DNA of 64,000 nt from NCBI GenBank assembly GCA_030062745.1, contig CP099840.1, forward strand, positions 31,065,006 to 31,129,005. The letters are read 5' to 3'. Of the stretch, positions 1 through 10,757 are shown in pieces (within the stretch, counting starts at the first letter, position 1; every line of letters starts with the position of its first letter). The notes under the pieces are model-generated. The model worked only from the letters and a program-made list of their open reading frames with translations, ran no database searches and was not told where the DNA came from. Made by a program: the position numbers and the translations under genes. This DNA is from Capitulum mitella (lineage: Eukaryota; Arthropoda; Thecostraca; Pollicipedomorpha; Pollicipedidae).

Positions 1-416
1 TCTCGTTAGGACGAGGACCTCATAAAAACGGTCTCTCGCCAGGCCCCTCCCCGGCGCCCCGTATCCGCACCGCCCTCATTAATCACAGACACCGCGTTAT
101 AGCGTCGTGCTCGACACTGGGCCACGCTCGACTCGCTGCCAGGTAACGGCGCGGATGCGTGTCCGCCCCCCCGCGTTGTCCCGACCAGCTCACCGCTGAC
201 GGCGGGGCTCGGTCCCCGGGGGCCGGCGGCCCGCTGAGAAGTGACTATTTCCGTCCCCCGCCCGGTCTGACCGCCTCCGGTCAGTGTCCAGACGGTTCGT
301 CATCCGCCGGCCACAGCCGAGCGAAGCGACGACACGCGCGTCTCCGCAGCGCCACCGTCCGCGGCGACTGTTCTTTGAGCACCCAGTCGGCCCTCGGGGT
401 TTTAACTGCGCCGCAC
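1..416. other. GC-rich noncoding stretch, nothing recognised
   Basis: The sequence is GC-rich with overlapping open frames on both strands. None resembles a known protein, and GC-rich DNA has few stop codons, so the frames carry little weight. Confidence 0.4.
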
Positions 417-687
417 GCCGGTGCCGAGTATCCGTCACCCTGCGCCAGTGCCCGGTACCCATTACCCTGCGCCGGTGGCCGGTACCTGTCACCCTGTCAT
501 CCTGCGCTGCGTTTGGTACCTGTCATCCTGCGCCGGTGTGTGGTACCTGTCCATTGCACCGGTGTATAGTGCCTGATGTTTCGCGCCGGTGCGCGGTACG
601 GGTCACACTGCGCCGGTGTGTGATAGCTGTCCATAGCGCCGGCCCCCGGTACTTGGTGTTCTACGCCGGTGCCTGGTACCTGACATC
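417..687. repeat. 27-bp minisatellite, about ten degenerate copies
   Basis: A unit built on GCCGGTG..GGTACCTGTCA..CTGC recurs every 26-28 bp about ten times, with one longer copy. The copies are diverged, so the array looks old. It leaves several frames open (for example 284-745 on the plus strand), which explains the apparent ORFs here. No function is implied. Confidence 0.8.
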
Positions 688-1539
688 AGGTCAGCAGCCA
701 AGATTTTCTTCGGGGGGGCGGGGGTCGGGGCTTAGTGTGGTATGAAATCATACGAAAACCTCGTACCGGAAAGACGATGTGCACTGGTTTCCACAAAAAA
801 TGCGGACCTAAGAAGGGGGCGGGGTCCCCGGACCCCCTTGGTTGCGCCTGCGCCTGGCACGCTGCGTCGGTGCCCGACATTCCCGGCACGTTCCCCGCTG
901 AGCCGAGTGTTTTTTCGCGGGAGCGGCAGCTCCTCGTCCCCGACAGAGAGTGCAAACTTGTTGGTTTTTCGCCCGGGAAAGGTCCGATTGAATATTGATA
1001 ATGTTAATGGACGCGAGGAATGTTTAAGCGCGGCGCCAAGGCCGGCCGTCGTTCGCCGCTCCCTGTAGGTGACAACGCCCCGGAACCAGCGGGTGGCGCT
1101 CCCTACTGTGGGGCACGGCGGGACTGGGCGCTGGCTTGGCGGGGGGGGACGGGGCATCAGACCGATCACGAGGGTTGGGGACGCCCACAAGTGGTGACCT
1201 AGTGAGGGGCTGGGGCGCCTGTTTGGCTTGTGCGGTCGCACCTCCACCCCTGTTGTGACCCTGGTGGGATGCGACGTCTCCGACGGCCCGAACTGAAAGC
1301 TAAAACAAAACAAGTTAAAAAGTCCGAGGCTATGTTCGTGTAAGGTCGCAACGTCTGATGGGTAGAGTTTCCCTCCAGCAGTAGCGGAAGTGGTTTCCTC
1401 TTCCTACCAGCCATATGTAGCTCTGCAGATCTCCGTTTTCCATTTTTATATTTTTTACAGTACTATTTTTTGTTTTCTTTTATTTTCCAATTTTTTTGCT
1501 ATATTTATATACATGCATATCACATTTCCTACACATACC

Positions 1540-1540
<1 letters not shown>
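688..1540. other. Noncoding stretch, nothing recognised
   Basis: Mixed GC-rich (to about 1300) then AT-rich sequence. Short open frames exist on both strands but show no conserved motif, no consistent splice sites and no recognisable homology. Confidence 0.4.
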
Positions 1541-1591
<51 letters not shown>

Positions 1592-1598
1592 ATATATC
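1541..1598. repeat. TA dinucleotide microsatellite
   Basis: An uninterrupted AT/TA run to about 1583 is followed by a TATGTATG-type imperfect tail. Short ORFs rich in Tyr-Ile dipeptides across it are artefacts. Confidence 0.95.
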
Positions 1599-3945
1599 CT
1601 TATCTTTCCACTTGCGCTGATTTCATGTCCATCTTCGCCGGCTTCCGGAATGTGTTTTCATCTTCCCGTGACTTATGGATAGTTGAGGAAATGTTGAAAG
1701 CGCTGTGAAACACGTCTTCCGGTCTTGTTTTGCCTAATTCTGAACGCCTTTGAACACCTGTCTCGAATTTTCAAACCTCGTAAGCTGCTTCTAGATCTTC
1801 AAAGTAAACCAATTAGTTGGGATTTTCATGTGCACGGTTTTTACCGAAGAGGGAACGTAGCAGGAAACCCCGCGATCCGAGCTCGTTCCTCGCGCTAACA
1901 CATTTGTTCGTTACAACGAGTACATTAGCATTGTCCATTTTTATCATTGGCTACTGACTAATTGGCTCTATTCAACATTTGTAAATGTTATCACGCACCA
2001 AAAATGTAAAATGAATTTCGAGTGCTTATTTTCAGCACCTCTTGCCAGTCCCAAATCAGGTCACGTTTGGTGCGTTGCAATATGTCCTGACCTGATCGCG
2101 CCAAGGAAGGCTGTGAGGCGGCGTGAACGGCTAGGCGAACAGCACGATTTCTGTCTGTAAATGGAATCCTGAAAATTTTTGAAAACCCATGATGGGACCA
2201 GGTCTATTTTTCCGTTGATGGAGTTCTATAAATGTTTCTTTTTTAGTTTATTTTTCACCTACCTGTTTGCTGATTTATTTCAGTTGTCATTTCCAATGAT
2301 CACCTAATTTAAGACCCATGATAGGTATCAACTTGTCTACCACAAATCTGTGAAACTTGTACCTCGAGCGTGGTCTTTCCGAGTCGACTACGATAGTCCC
2401 AACGAAAGCTTTGTGCCGCGCTCTATCATCGTTCACACCCGCTGCGTTTTTCCGCTGCTGCGACGCTCGTCGACGGAGATGGGTCCGGTCCCTACACCCG
2501 GCTGCATCTCCTCACTTCCGGCTCGGAACGGCGCGTCGGCTCGCAGAGCGCCGCCTCGGGCGACGGCGGCCGCCGGACGCAAATTCCCGGCCATCGTTTA
2601 TTAAATCTGGCGGCGCCGATCGCACGGGCGGCGATCGTCGACGCCGACGATTCGACTGATCGAGTGAGATCAGCCGTGAAAATCCAATACAGCGTCGACG
2701 TTCGCCCGACGGCGAGACGCTTTTTTCGCGCCGACCGGCCATTAAAGCGAAATCTGGTCCGCCGCATTGTCGTCCGGCCGGCGCGCGCACATGCGACGAT
2801 GCATGCCGTTTTAACGGGAGGACGGACGGAAGGAGAACGACCGTGAATGGCAAATTATCCGGAGCAAAACGCACGCTGTGGAGCGCCGCCTGTGCGCCTA
2901 CGTCCCCCGTCGGCCGCGCCGGTTACCCTGTTTGTGCCCGCGGCTCGGCGTTTTGTCAGAGCCATCACCGAGAGAAAGGTAATGTCAGACACAAATCACA
3001 CGGTCAATGTACCGACTGTGACGCCGGAGTCAAAGGCACAAAGGCGGCGCGCCTGGCGATTCACACTGGCGGCTGCCGGGCCCGGACGAGCAGGGGACCA
3101 GGGGAACTGGAGCACACAGTGATCCCTTTCAGAGGCGTCAGGGCGTCAGGCGACGTGCCAACTGCCTCGTTAATCCGCCATCTGTATGCAGCATACGTGA
3201 TGAGGGTGGAAACGATGGTATGCCGGATTAAGGAAGGTCTTCGTTGTTTTGCGGCTCAATGACGCCGGCAGATTTTATGCTCGCCTGTGGAGAGTGTGCC
3301 TGGCTTTGCTCCGCTACGAATCGGCTGGGAGCTGATGCGGAAGCAACAGGGTTTGTCCACCTCCCTTAAACGGAAGCGCCGCGCCGAAATTGATTATACC
3401 CCTTTCCGTTTTCCCGGCAAATTGGATGGAACAGCCAATAATCGGACTGTCAGCGTTGACTCAACAAAACGAATAAGAGGCTTAGTTGAGGCGAACTGGT
3501 GAGTGGGCGGCTCCCTGTTCCAATACAAACTGTCCTGTCAACTGGGCGCTAAAAATGGCGCGGCGAACTGGAAATCAAGGCGCTTTATCTTTGGCAATGA
3601 TAGTGGGACGGACTTGAAACCTAAATTCGGATTGAAAATACATTTAGTTTTATGAATGCAATAAAAAAGAACGTTATGGAGCGCTTAGTATGGCTAAAAT
3701 TTGGAAATTAAAAGGCTCAAATGAAAGCTTTAGCGATCATAATGATAGCCTATACCTGCAAATAGACCTTATTGTTTTAACGAGAGTAAGAGACCATCAC
3801 TGAAAGAGACCAATATTCCACTTCACAGTACCAAAAATTCATGAATTTATATCTAACCAAAGCACGAAAACTCGCTATATTGTATAGGAATGTGAACGTT
3901 CGGCCGGTGACTTTTTTGTCATGTATTGTAATTATGGGGTTTAAC
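1599..3945. other. Noncoding stretch with a GC-rich island at about 2350-2900
   Basis: AT-rich sequence (1599-2340) leads into a GC-rich, CpG-rich island at roughly 2350-2900, then returns to mixed composition. Open frames in the island overlap on both strands without a recognisable product. I see no transposon ends here. Confidence 0.4.
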
Positions 3946-3947
3946 TA

Positions 3948-3973
3948 CAGTCAAATCTCGTTACTATGCCACC
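3948..3973 (+). repeat. Left terminal inverted repeat of the Tigger-like element
   Basis: This 26-bp end is the exact reverse complement of 5757-5782. The two ends diverge at the 27th base. Confidence 0.95.
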
Positions 3974-4131
3974 TCGCTACTATGCCACTCTCGCTATTAT
4001 ACCACTTTTGCTCGGGCCCGACAAAATTCAGTACAAAATAAATTTACTATGCCACCCCCTAATCTCGCTACTATGCCACGATTGTGTGTGTTGTATTTTC
4101 GAATTCAATTTTTTTTCAAATTCAGCCCACA

Positions 4132-5663
4132 ATGTCAGCTCAGAAACGCAAGCGAACCGACTTTACGCTGAAGGAGAAAAAGGAGATCATCGATGCCGCG
4201 AAGAAGGAGCCGAATCAGTCCAAGCTGGCCAGGGAGATGAGCAAGAAATGGGGCGTCGAAGTTAAGAGAACCACCGTGAAGGGCATTCTCAGCAAGAAGG
4301 ATGCAATCGAGGCGGCCATCAAAGCTGGAGTTCCATCGAAGCGCATGAAGCTGACGCAGGCTCACGACCCGAAGCTCGATGAGGGGGTGCTCATGTGGCT
4401 GAAGCAAGCAAGAGGACAGAATCTGCCAGTCAGCGGCGATCTGATCAAGGAGAAGGCGATGAAACTGGCCGAGCTGATGCACATCCCGGACTTCATGGCG
4501 AGCGACGGTTGGCTGGACAATTTCAAGAAGCGCCACGGCATCACGTTCAAGCAGGGCGAAGCTGGAGCGGTGGATTCGCAATCCCTTCTTGAGTGGCAAC
4601 AACAGGTTCTCCGGCCGGGCAGTTCTCCGCAGACGACGTCTTCAACCTGGACGAGACTAGACTCTTCTGGCAGCTGCTTCCGAGCAAGACCATGACTTTC
4701 AGGGGAGAGCGGTGCACTGGAGGAAAGAGAAGCAAGCAAAGGATCACTCTTCTGGTCGGGGCCAACATGAGCGGCAGCGAGAAGTTCCCTCTTCTGGCGA
4801 TCGGCAATTCCAAGAGACCCCGTGCCTTCAAGAACAAGGAGATCCCGGTCAAGTACAAGGCGAACTCGAAGGCGTGGATGACGGCGGAGCTTTTCGAGGA
4901 GGTGTTGCGTGCGTGGGACGGACGACTCGGCCAACAGGGACGCAGAGTGCTGCTCTGTCTCGATAACTTCTCTGGCCACCCTCCCGAGCTCCAGCTGGAC
5001 AACATCCAATTGGTCTTCTTCCCACCCAACACGCCAGCCAATTCTCAACCAATGGATCAGGTAATCATAGAGAACCTCAAGCGCCACTACAAGAAGTTCC
5101 TGCTGTGCCGCCGGCTCGAGGCCATGGACGAGGGAAAGGAGTTCAAGTTCACATTGCTCGACGCTCTTCACGTCGCCCGGCGTGCTTGGGAGCAGGTCAG
5201 CGAGTCGACGATCAGGAACTGTTTCGCGAAGGCCAAGTTCATCGAAGAGGAGATCCAAACTGAGCCAGAGGATGCTGAGCTGCTCGAGATCTGGGGAGCT
5301 CTACCTACCGAGGAAAAGATACACGAGAACGAGGAGATCGAGTTGTCTGACTTTCTCGAAGCCGACGAGCGCCTCGCGACTGGCGGGTCTTTCACGCTGG
5401 AGGAGATTGCGGAGGAGATGCTGCGCAGCGAGGAGCCGGTGGAAAGCGAAGACGACGAGGTGACTGTCGAGGAGGAAATCGTTCCGTTCGAGGAAGCCCA
5501 GCGCGCATGGAGCATCGTCCGGAAGTTCATGCAGCAGAGAAGCGGGAAGCCCGGTGTGATGCAAGCGTGCGATCGGCTAGACGAGATGCACGAGATCCGC
5601 CGAAAGAAGATGCGCCAGCCGACGATTCTTGAGAGCTTTGGGTTGAGCCGATGGGTAACTTGA
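4132..5663 (+). pseudogene. Tigger/pogo-type transposase, frameshifted
   Basis: The product would bind the element's ends and cut and paste it. The start chosen is the ATG at 4132 (MSAQKRKRTDF), just downstream of the left subterminal repeats; the open frame extends upstream but without homology. The first frame (to about 4610) holds a pipsqueak-type helix-turn-helix and then a CENP-B-type helix-turn-helix ending near WLDNFKKRHGI. The second frame (from about 4605) holds the DDE domain: Asp in FNLDET, Asp in LCLDNF and Asp in QPMDQ, with 30 residues between the last two, typical of pogo/Tigger. The C-terminus is very acidic. The frames differ by one base near 4605-4625 and the linker looks about two residues short, so a small deletion is likely, though a sequence error is possible. 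Confidence 0.9.
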
Positions 5664-5666
5664 GAG

Positions 5667-5690
5667 AATAAAGAATAAAGAAAGAATAAA
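5667..5690 (+). terminator. Polyadenylation signals of the transposase gene
   Basis: Three AATAAA hexamers (5667, 5674, 5685) lie just after the TGA at 5661-5663 and before the right subterminal repeats. Confidence 0.7.
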
Positions 5691-5756
5691 GCCGTTTTAC
5701 AAACCCTCGTTACTATGCCACTCTCGCTACTATGCCACTTTCGCTCGGTCCCTACG

Positions 5757-5782
5757 GGTGGCATAGTAACGAGATTTGACTG
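5757..5782 (-). repeat. Right terminal inverted repeat of the Tigger-like element
   Basis: Exact reverse complement of the left end, followed directly by the TA target duplication at 5783-5784. Confidence 0.95.
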
Positions 5783-5784
5783 TA

Positions 5785-7545
5785 TTCATGCATTGAGTTC
5801 ATTCGTCAAAGGAGTGCACCCATGCAATTATGGGTGCCAGTTACAGATCAGAAGAACACTAAGATTCTCATCCTCGAGCTCAGAAGCTCCCGAACGGTAA
5901 GCGCACGAGCATCCATTGGAAGCTTTTCTCTAAAGGTCTTTGCTTCTAAAGGTCTAAAGGTCTTTGAAAACCAAACTCAATATCAGTATTCCAAGCCTAC
6001 TATTTGCATTATCTAAGATCATGTGCAATATATATATTAGATGTTATATTATATGTATTACATGTGTAATATATAATAATACACTCATACATGGCAGTGT
6101 AGAGTGCCGCTTTGTTTTCCACGCACTGTAATCAGCGAACACTCTTGATACTGTCTGTACGGTGAGGTGTGGGAAGGCACGCATCAGTTTGCGCCGACAC
6201 ACCCGTGCGCGGGGTGTTTCCCAGACAACGGAGGACACTTTCATTAGTGACGAGGGGAGGCTGGGTCTGTGTTATTGACTGGCCGCCCCCTGCTGAGAGG
6301 GTGCATCTGCTCATCCTCTGACACCCCAGCCGGGCCACGCAGAATAACAGTTCCTGTTGTCTCAGCTCTTAGACTGCTCGTCATAAAATGAGTTTTTATT
6401 TTGAGAGCGTGCCATTAGAGAGATACGATAAGGAAGTACGATCCTGCTGTTGAAATGTCTTGCCGCTGATGATCATGTCCTGTTTCGGTGAGCAATTTGA
6501 GGGTTGTCCTGCTTAATAAGGTACAATTAAAACAGCCTTCGTCGACGGCCGCTGGGCCGTCAGCCAGAAGCACATCGCCGAGTTGTTTGAAACCTTTTTC
6601 GTCCTGATTAAATGGCTATCCGGTCCGAAAACGCCAGCTGTCAGCCGAGTCCGTTCAGCGGCTGGCGGCCCCGGTCGGACCGGTCCGTATCTGGCCGGCA
6701 TCGTCCTGGCCCCGGCCGGCAATGTGTCAAAACGGAGCGACTCCGACGGGGACATCCGGACCTCATTTGCTCGAAATTACGAGACAGCGGCCGGCCTGCA
6801 GCGGTTGCAAATCACCGCCCGGCCGCTAATTGATTATTAAGGCCAGGTTATCGCTCCGGCCTGTCACAGTCGGCCAGATTAGCCGCGTGGGACGACAAGG
6901 CAGGTGAAAGGGCCCGTGTCCAACTGCTGCAGTGACCGGTGAGAAAGGATTGCGGAATGAAAACGGCCGACGTCTGAAAGGACGCGCACGCATTCGAGAA
7001 TCCCGGGCGATTGCGTGACTGGCAAGGAATAAAATGTTTACGGATACGTTGCTCGATTTTGAATTGGAAATGTTTCAGCCTGATGAGCCGGACGGACGAA
7101 GACACCAGTCACAAACTACATAATGAATATCATGAATCATCTTACGTCCGGGAAAGTGACAAGCACGCCTAATTGGCAGGCCTTACGAAATTCACCACGA
7201 TGACATTTCATGCTGAGCCGTTTGTTACGACCTCACCGAGTGAGCCGTGCCATGCAAAGTGACGAGTTTCACCGCTGTGGGCTAACCCCAGAGCGCAGAG
7301 TGGTTGTCCCGCAAGACCATCCGGCGGCGGGCCTGAGGCCGGCATCTCTGACGGCCGCCGCAGAGCGCCGGAGCCCCGGTAACCGGCGGTCTAACCGGGC
7401 ATCGGCCGATCGATTTAATCGCCGCCGAGCGGTGTCCGACGGACCACCGCCCGCCGTCCGCGACTCGACGTACCCGGCCGGACTTATCCAGCCCCGGCCG
7501 GACCGCAGCGTGCGGCCCGACCGACCGACCGACGGCTTCGGAGGG
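5785..7545. other. Noncoding stretch with GC-rich islands
   Basis: AT-rich DNA with a short palindromic stretch near 6010-6090, and GC-rich blocks at about 6540-6840 and from 7300. No recognisable coding sequence or transposon termini. Confidence 0.4.
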
Positions 7546-7745
7546 GTCTGATGGTCCGCCGGCAGACCGGGGAGGTCTGGTGGTCTACCGGCAGACCGGG
7601 GGGTCTGGCGGTCTACCGGCAGACCGGGGGGTCTGGTGGTCTACCGGCAGAGCGGGGGTCTGGTGGTCCGCCAGCAGACCGGGGTTGTCCGGTGGTCCGC
7701 CAGCAGACCGGGGAGGTCTGGTAGTCGGGACTGGCGCTCTGGTGG
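7546..7745. repeat. 27-29-bp minisatellite, about seven copies
   Basis: A unit around GTCTGGTGGTCTACCGGCAG recurs at 7546, 7575, 7603, 7631, 7658, 7687 and 7716. Glycine/arginine-rich open frames across it are repeat artefacts. Confidence 0.85.
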
Positions 7746-7780
7746 CCCACCAGCGGACCACCAGACCCCCCCCCCCCCCC
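7738..7780. repeat. Short hairpin followed by a run of 15 C
   Basis: TCTGGTGG (7738-7745) pairs with CCACCAGA (7758-7765) across a 12-nt loop, directly followed by 15 cytosines (7766-7780). The G-rich complement could form unusual structures. This run is also prone to sequencing length error. Confidence 0.75.
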
Positions 7781-10626
7781 TCCGATCTAGGAAAATCACG
7801 GCTCCTGATTCTGGCTGGTGTGTAACGGAAGTTTAGCACCCGACAGTGCGGTGTAACATGAGAGTTCTTCACGTCTGACTGCTCTGCATTGTGAGTATCC
7901 TATCTTGATGAAGCTAGTCTTTTGCTGCATTTGAAAGGTATGCTAACTGCTTTGAAAACAAGCCTGTTTTTCACGCATAATCGCCGATCATTGAATCTGG
8001 TCATGGCTAAACCCTGGGAGCCCATTAAAATCACTTTCGGTTTCACCAGTTACTCGGGTCTGACAGACTCTTTTGTCTTGAACGTGTCTTTTGTTTTGTC
8101 TTGAACGTGACGTTGAAGACATTCAACAGACTGCGGCGTTTTAAGAATTCTACGCATTTGAAAGTCGGATCAATCGCGCCCATGCGCCGTATTCTATCGT
8201 AGCTTCAGCAATTCCTACACTTCCTCTGCACGTCATTAGACATCACTTCCGACACCTCACCACCACACTGCTTCTGCAGCATAACTCACCCTCTACCACG
8301 CCAGAGCCACTTCCCATCCCCGACCGTATCGCCTTCCCTGCCACGCGGCGCACCATCGCGGTCTTTCCCAGGGCGCCATCGCGGCCGGCACGACGGCCCT
8401 TCCTCCGGTAACGTCAGCCGGCCTCCGCCCCCCGCGGGGCCGCCGAGCCGACCGACGGCCGCCCGTCGACGCCGACGGCGCTGAGCGGCGGCCGGCGGCC
8501 GTTGCCGGCCTCGGAAGTGCCGGCCTGCGGTCGTGCTGGCCTGGCTGGGCCGGCCGGCCGTGCTCCGGCCGGCCCTGACGACCCTCCGGCCGCCGCCTAA
8601 TGGGGGCCGACACGTCATCGTGACGTCACACAGGACGGGGCACGGCCTGGGCAGATGAGACGGCGGGACGAGCGAGGGCGCCGCTGCGGCTGAGCCGTGG
8701 CCGTCGGCTGCTGCTCATCCCGCCAGCCTGGAAGACGTCAAGTCGACGGGGTTTTGGAAAGCGATGAAACCGCACGATCTTCTGAAACAAGGTATGCGTG
8801 GAATCCACGGAAACTACTTGACATTTCAAGCAAACTACCTTGGACAAATGAAATTAAAATGCCATATAGGTATGGAGGTGCTGTATGTGTTGGTTTGTTC
8901 TGTTTTGTAATAATGCCCAGGACGACTGTGCATGTATTAGGAAATGAACGACGCGATCAAAATGGCATAATCTGGTGCCATGGCTGAAATAACCTGAAAT
9001 TAGCTCTCATTGCTGTTCCTTTCAAGCTGAGAACGACGAGGAAGAGTTTTTGTTTGGTTTCGACCTTGGCGCCGATCTTTATTTCAGACTCTTTTGCTTC
9101 CGGATGTACGTATTGTTCTTGCAAATAAATTGGTAAAATTACGTGAGGTTTGTTGTGAAGCGTTGATTTCTTTGCAATACATGGAAAAGGTCAGCCATTA
9201 AATTAATCCAGTGCAATATTTTTACGTTCAGCGTAGACAGCGCCAACGTTTTTACTAGTTTACAAGCGCCAAACACATGTTTTCAGTTGAAAGAGATTAC
9301 CTCCCCGATATTAGGGTCGGAAGGCGTAATGGACGACCAAAAATGGAAGCATATGACAATGATTTATTCCATAGGACACAGCACAATCATCAGCGTCATT
9401 GATCATGTTTTAAAGAAACACACATAGATAATATGTAGGTGCTGGGGTCGGGCGGGCGCGTTTTTGTTTTAGACTAATGGCTTTTCAGTGTTCTTTATAA
9501 ACCTTTTAATTGACAGGACAATCTAACAAATGACTGTCTTGAGCCTCTGATTACCCAGATTTACACGATTGCTGGCGGCTTTTTCTTAATTCTGCTCATT
9601 AAGTGACAGCGGACCATTTGTTGAGCTCATGTACCGCTTTATCCTGGCTGATAGGACTCGACAGCCAACAAGCCAGGAATCACGCCATCTCTCCATGGCA
9701 GGGCTGCTCAGCTTCTGACTGAACAGTAACAAGAAAGAAATACCAAAGTCTGAACGTCAATCATACACAACAAAACGCACGTCAAAGCATTCGCGGCGAG
9801 TGACCCGCTGCTAATCGGCCCGACACTCTCGCATGACTCGGCCCGAGGATCGTCCCTCGGTCCGATACCAATCAGCGCGGCACTCGGGCGGGCCACACTC
9901 GACCGCCGCTCTGGTCCGGACACGGCGCGCCGCTGAGCCCGGTCTCAGCGCGTCTGATCAGCGCTCCTCTAACGAGCGGCCCGGTGAGCCGGAGCCCGGG
10001 CGACGAGTGAGGCGGCTGAGCGGCTCCTGTAAGGGCCCGGCCGCGGCGGCCGGCTGTCGGAGGCGCGGCCGGAGACGTGGCGACCGGAGACGTGGAGACC
10101 TGGGGGTTTCTCCGCCGCCGCCTGCCTGGCACCCACCCTGGAGACGCCACCCCGCGACTGGGGCTTGCTCGTGCCACATCGATGGTATCTATCGATTGAA
10201 TGATTATTCGACACAAAAGCTGTCAAAAATTGCACCCAGCTTTTGTTTCAACTGAGGATTCAATTAGGCAAACCAGTTAGATTGCCTTCGTGGTGACACT
10301 GTCATCCTTCGGAATGAGGCTGAAGCTTAAAGCAGCGATAGGAAACGTCTTTATATGCTCTGGCTTCCAGATCGGCCCAAACAGTAATAAACGAGCACCG
10401 AGAAACATTTACGAGACATAAAGTCCAGCCATCACTATGTGCAAAATGGTGAGGTGCATGTATTACGGATTGCGTTTCTCCTGAAAACATCACAAACTTC
10501 GCCATGACAATGGTAAGTAGCTGTATTCCACTGGCTGAGCACGCCTAAAATATTCTCGCCATGTGTCACACGCTCCCATCTCTCATCGCCGGCGCGCTCA
10601 TCCAATCAGCGTCACAGCCCGACGGA
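7781..10626. other. Noncoding stretch with GC-rich islands
   Basis: AT-rich sequence alternates with GC-rich, CpG-rich islands at about 8290-8700 and 9820-10150. Open frames within the islands occur on both strands and show no recognisable domain. The first island ends with a perfect cAMP-response-type palindrome at 8621. Confidence 0.4.
8621..8628. promoter_or_regulatory. CRE-type palindrome TGACGTCA in a GC-rich island
   Basis: A perfect 8-bp CREB/ATF consensus lies at the 3' edge of a CpG-rich block. It fits a promoter-like element, but no transcript is recognised beside it, so the role is inferred only from the motif. Confidence 0.35.
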
Positions 10627-10757
10627 CGAGAAGACGGGGCCGCCGTCAGAGGTCTGCAGTGCGGCCGCCCGCTCCGTCAAAGCGGCCGCCCGGCGCCCGC
10701 CCGCCCGAGAAGACGGGGCCGCCGTCAGAGGTCTGCAGTGCGGCCGCCCGCTCCGTC
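10627..10757 (+). repeat. 52-bp perfect direct duplication
   Basis: Positions 10627-10678 and 10706-10757 are identical over 52 bp and separated by 27 bp of GC-rich sequence. Perfect identity points to a recent local duplication. Confidence 0.95.

Larger units (their letters stand above)
3948..5782 (+). mobile_element. pogo/Tigger-like DNA transposon, complete but frameshifted
   Basis: The 1835-bp element has perfect 26-bp terminal inverted repeats beginning CAGTCAAATCTCGTTACTAT. It is flanked by TA on both sides (3946-3947 and 5783-5784), the target duplication of the Tc1/mariner/pogo superfamily. Inside each end the motif CTACTATGCCAC recurs several times as subterminal repeats, probably transposase-binding sites (inference). 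The interior carries one transposase gene with psq/CENP-B type DNA-binding domains and a DDE catalytic domain, followed by AATAAA signals at 5667, 5674 and 5685. The intact ends suggest a fairly recent insertion. A frameshift in the gene suggests this copy cannot move by itself. Confidence 0.95.

Noticed and set aside
1390-1708. Three small frames rich in Tyr-Ile
   Set aside because: Translation of a TA microsatellite.
4362-5258. 298-codon minus-strand open frame
   Set aside because: It lies wholly antisense to the Tigger-like transposase and has no recognisable domain; it is a shadow of the real gene.
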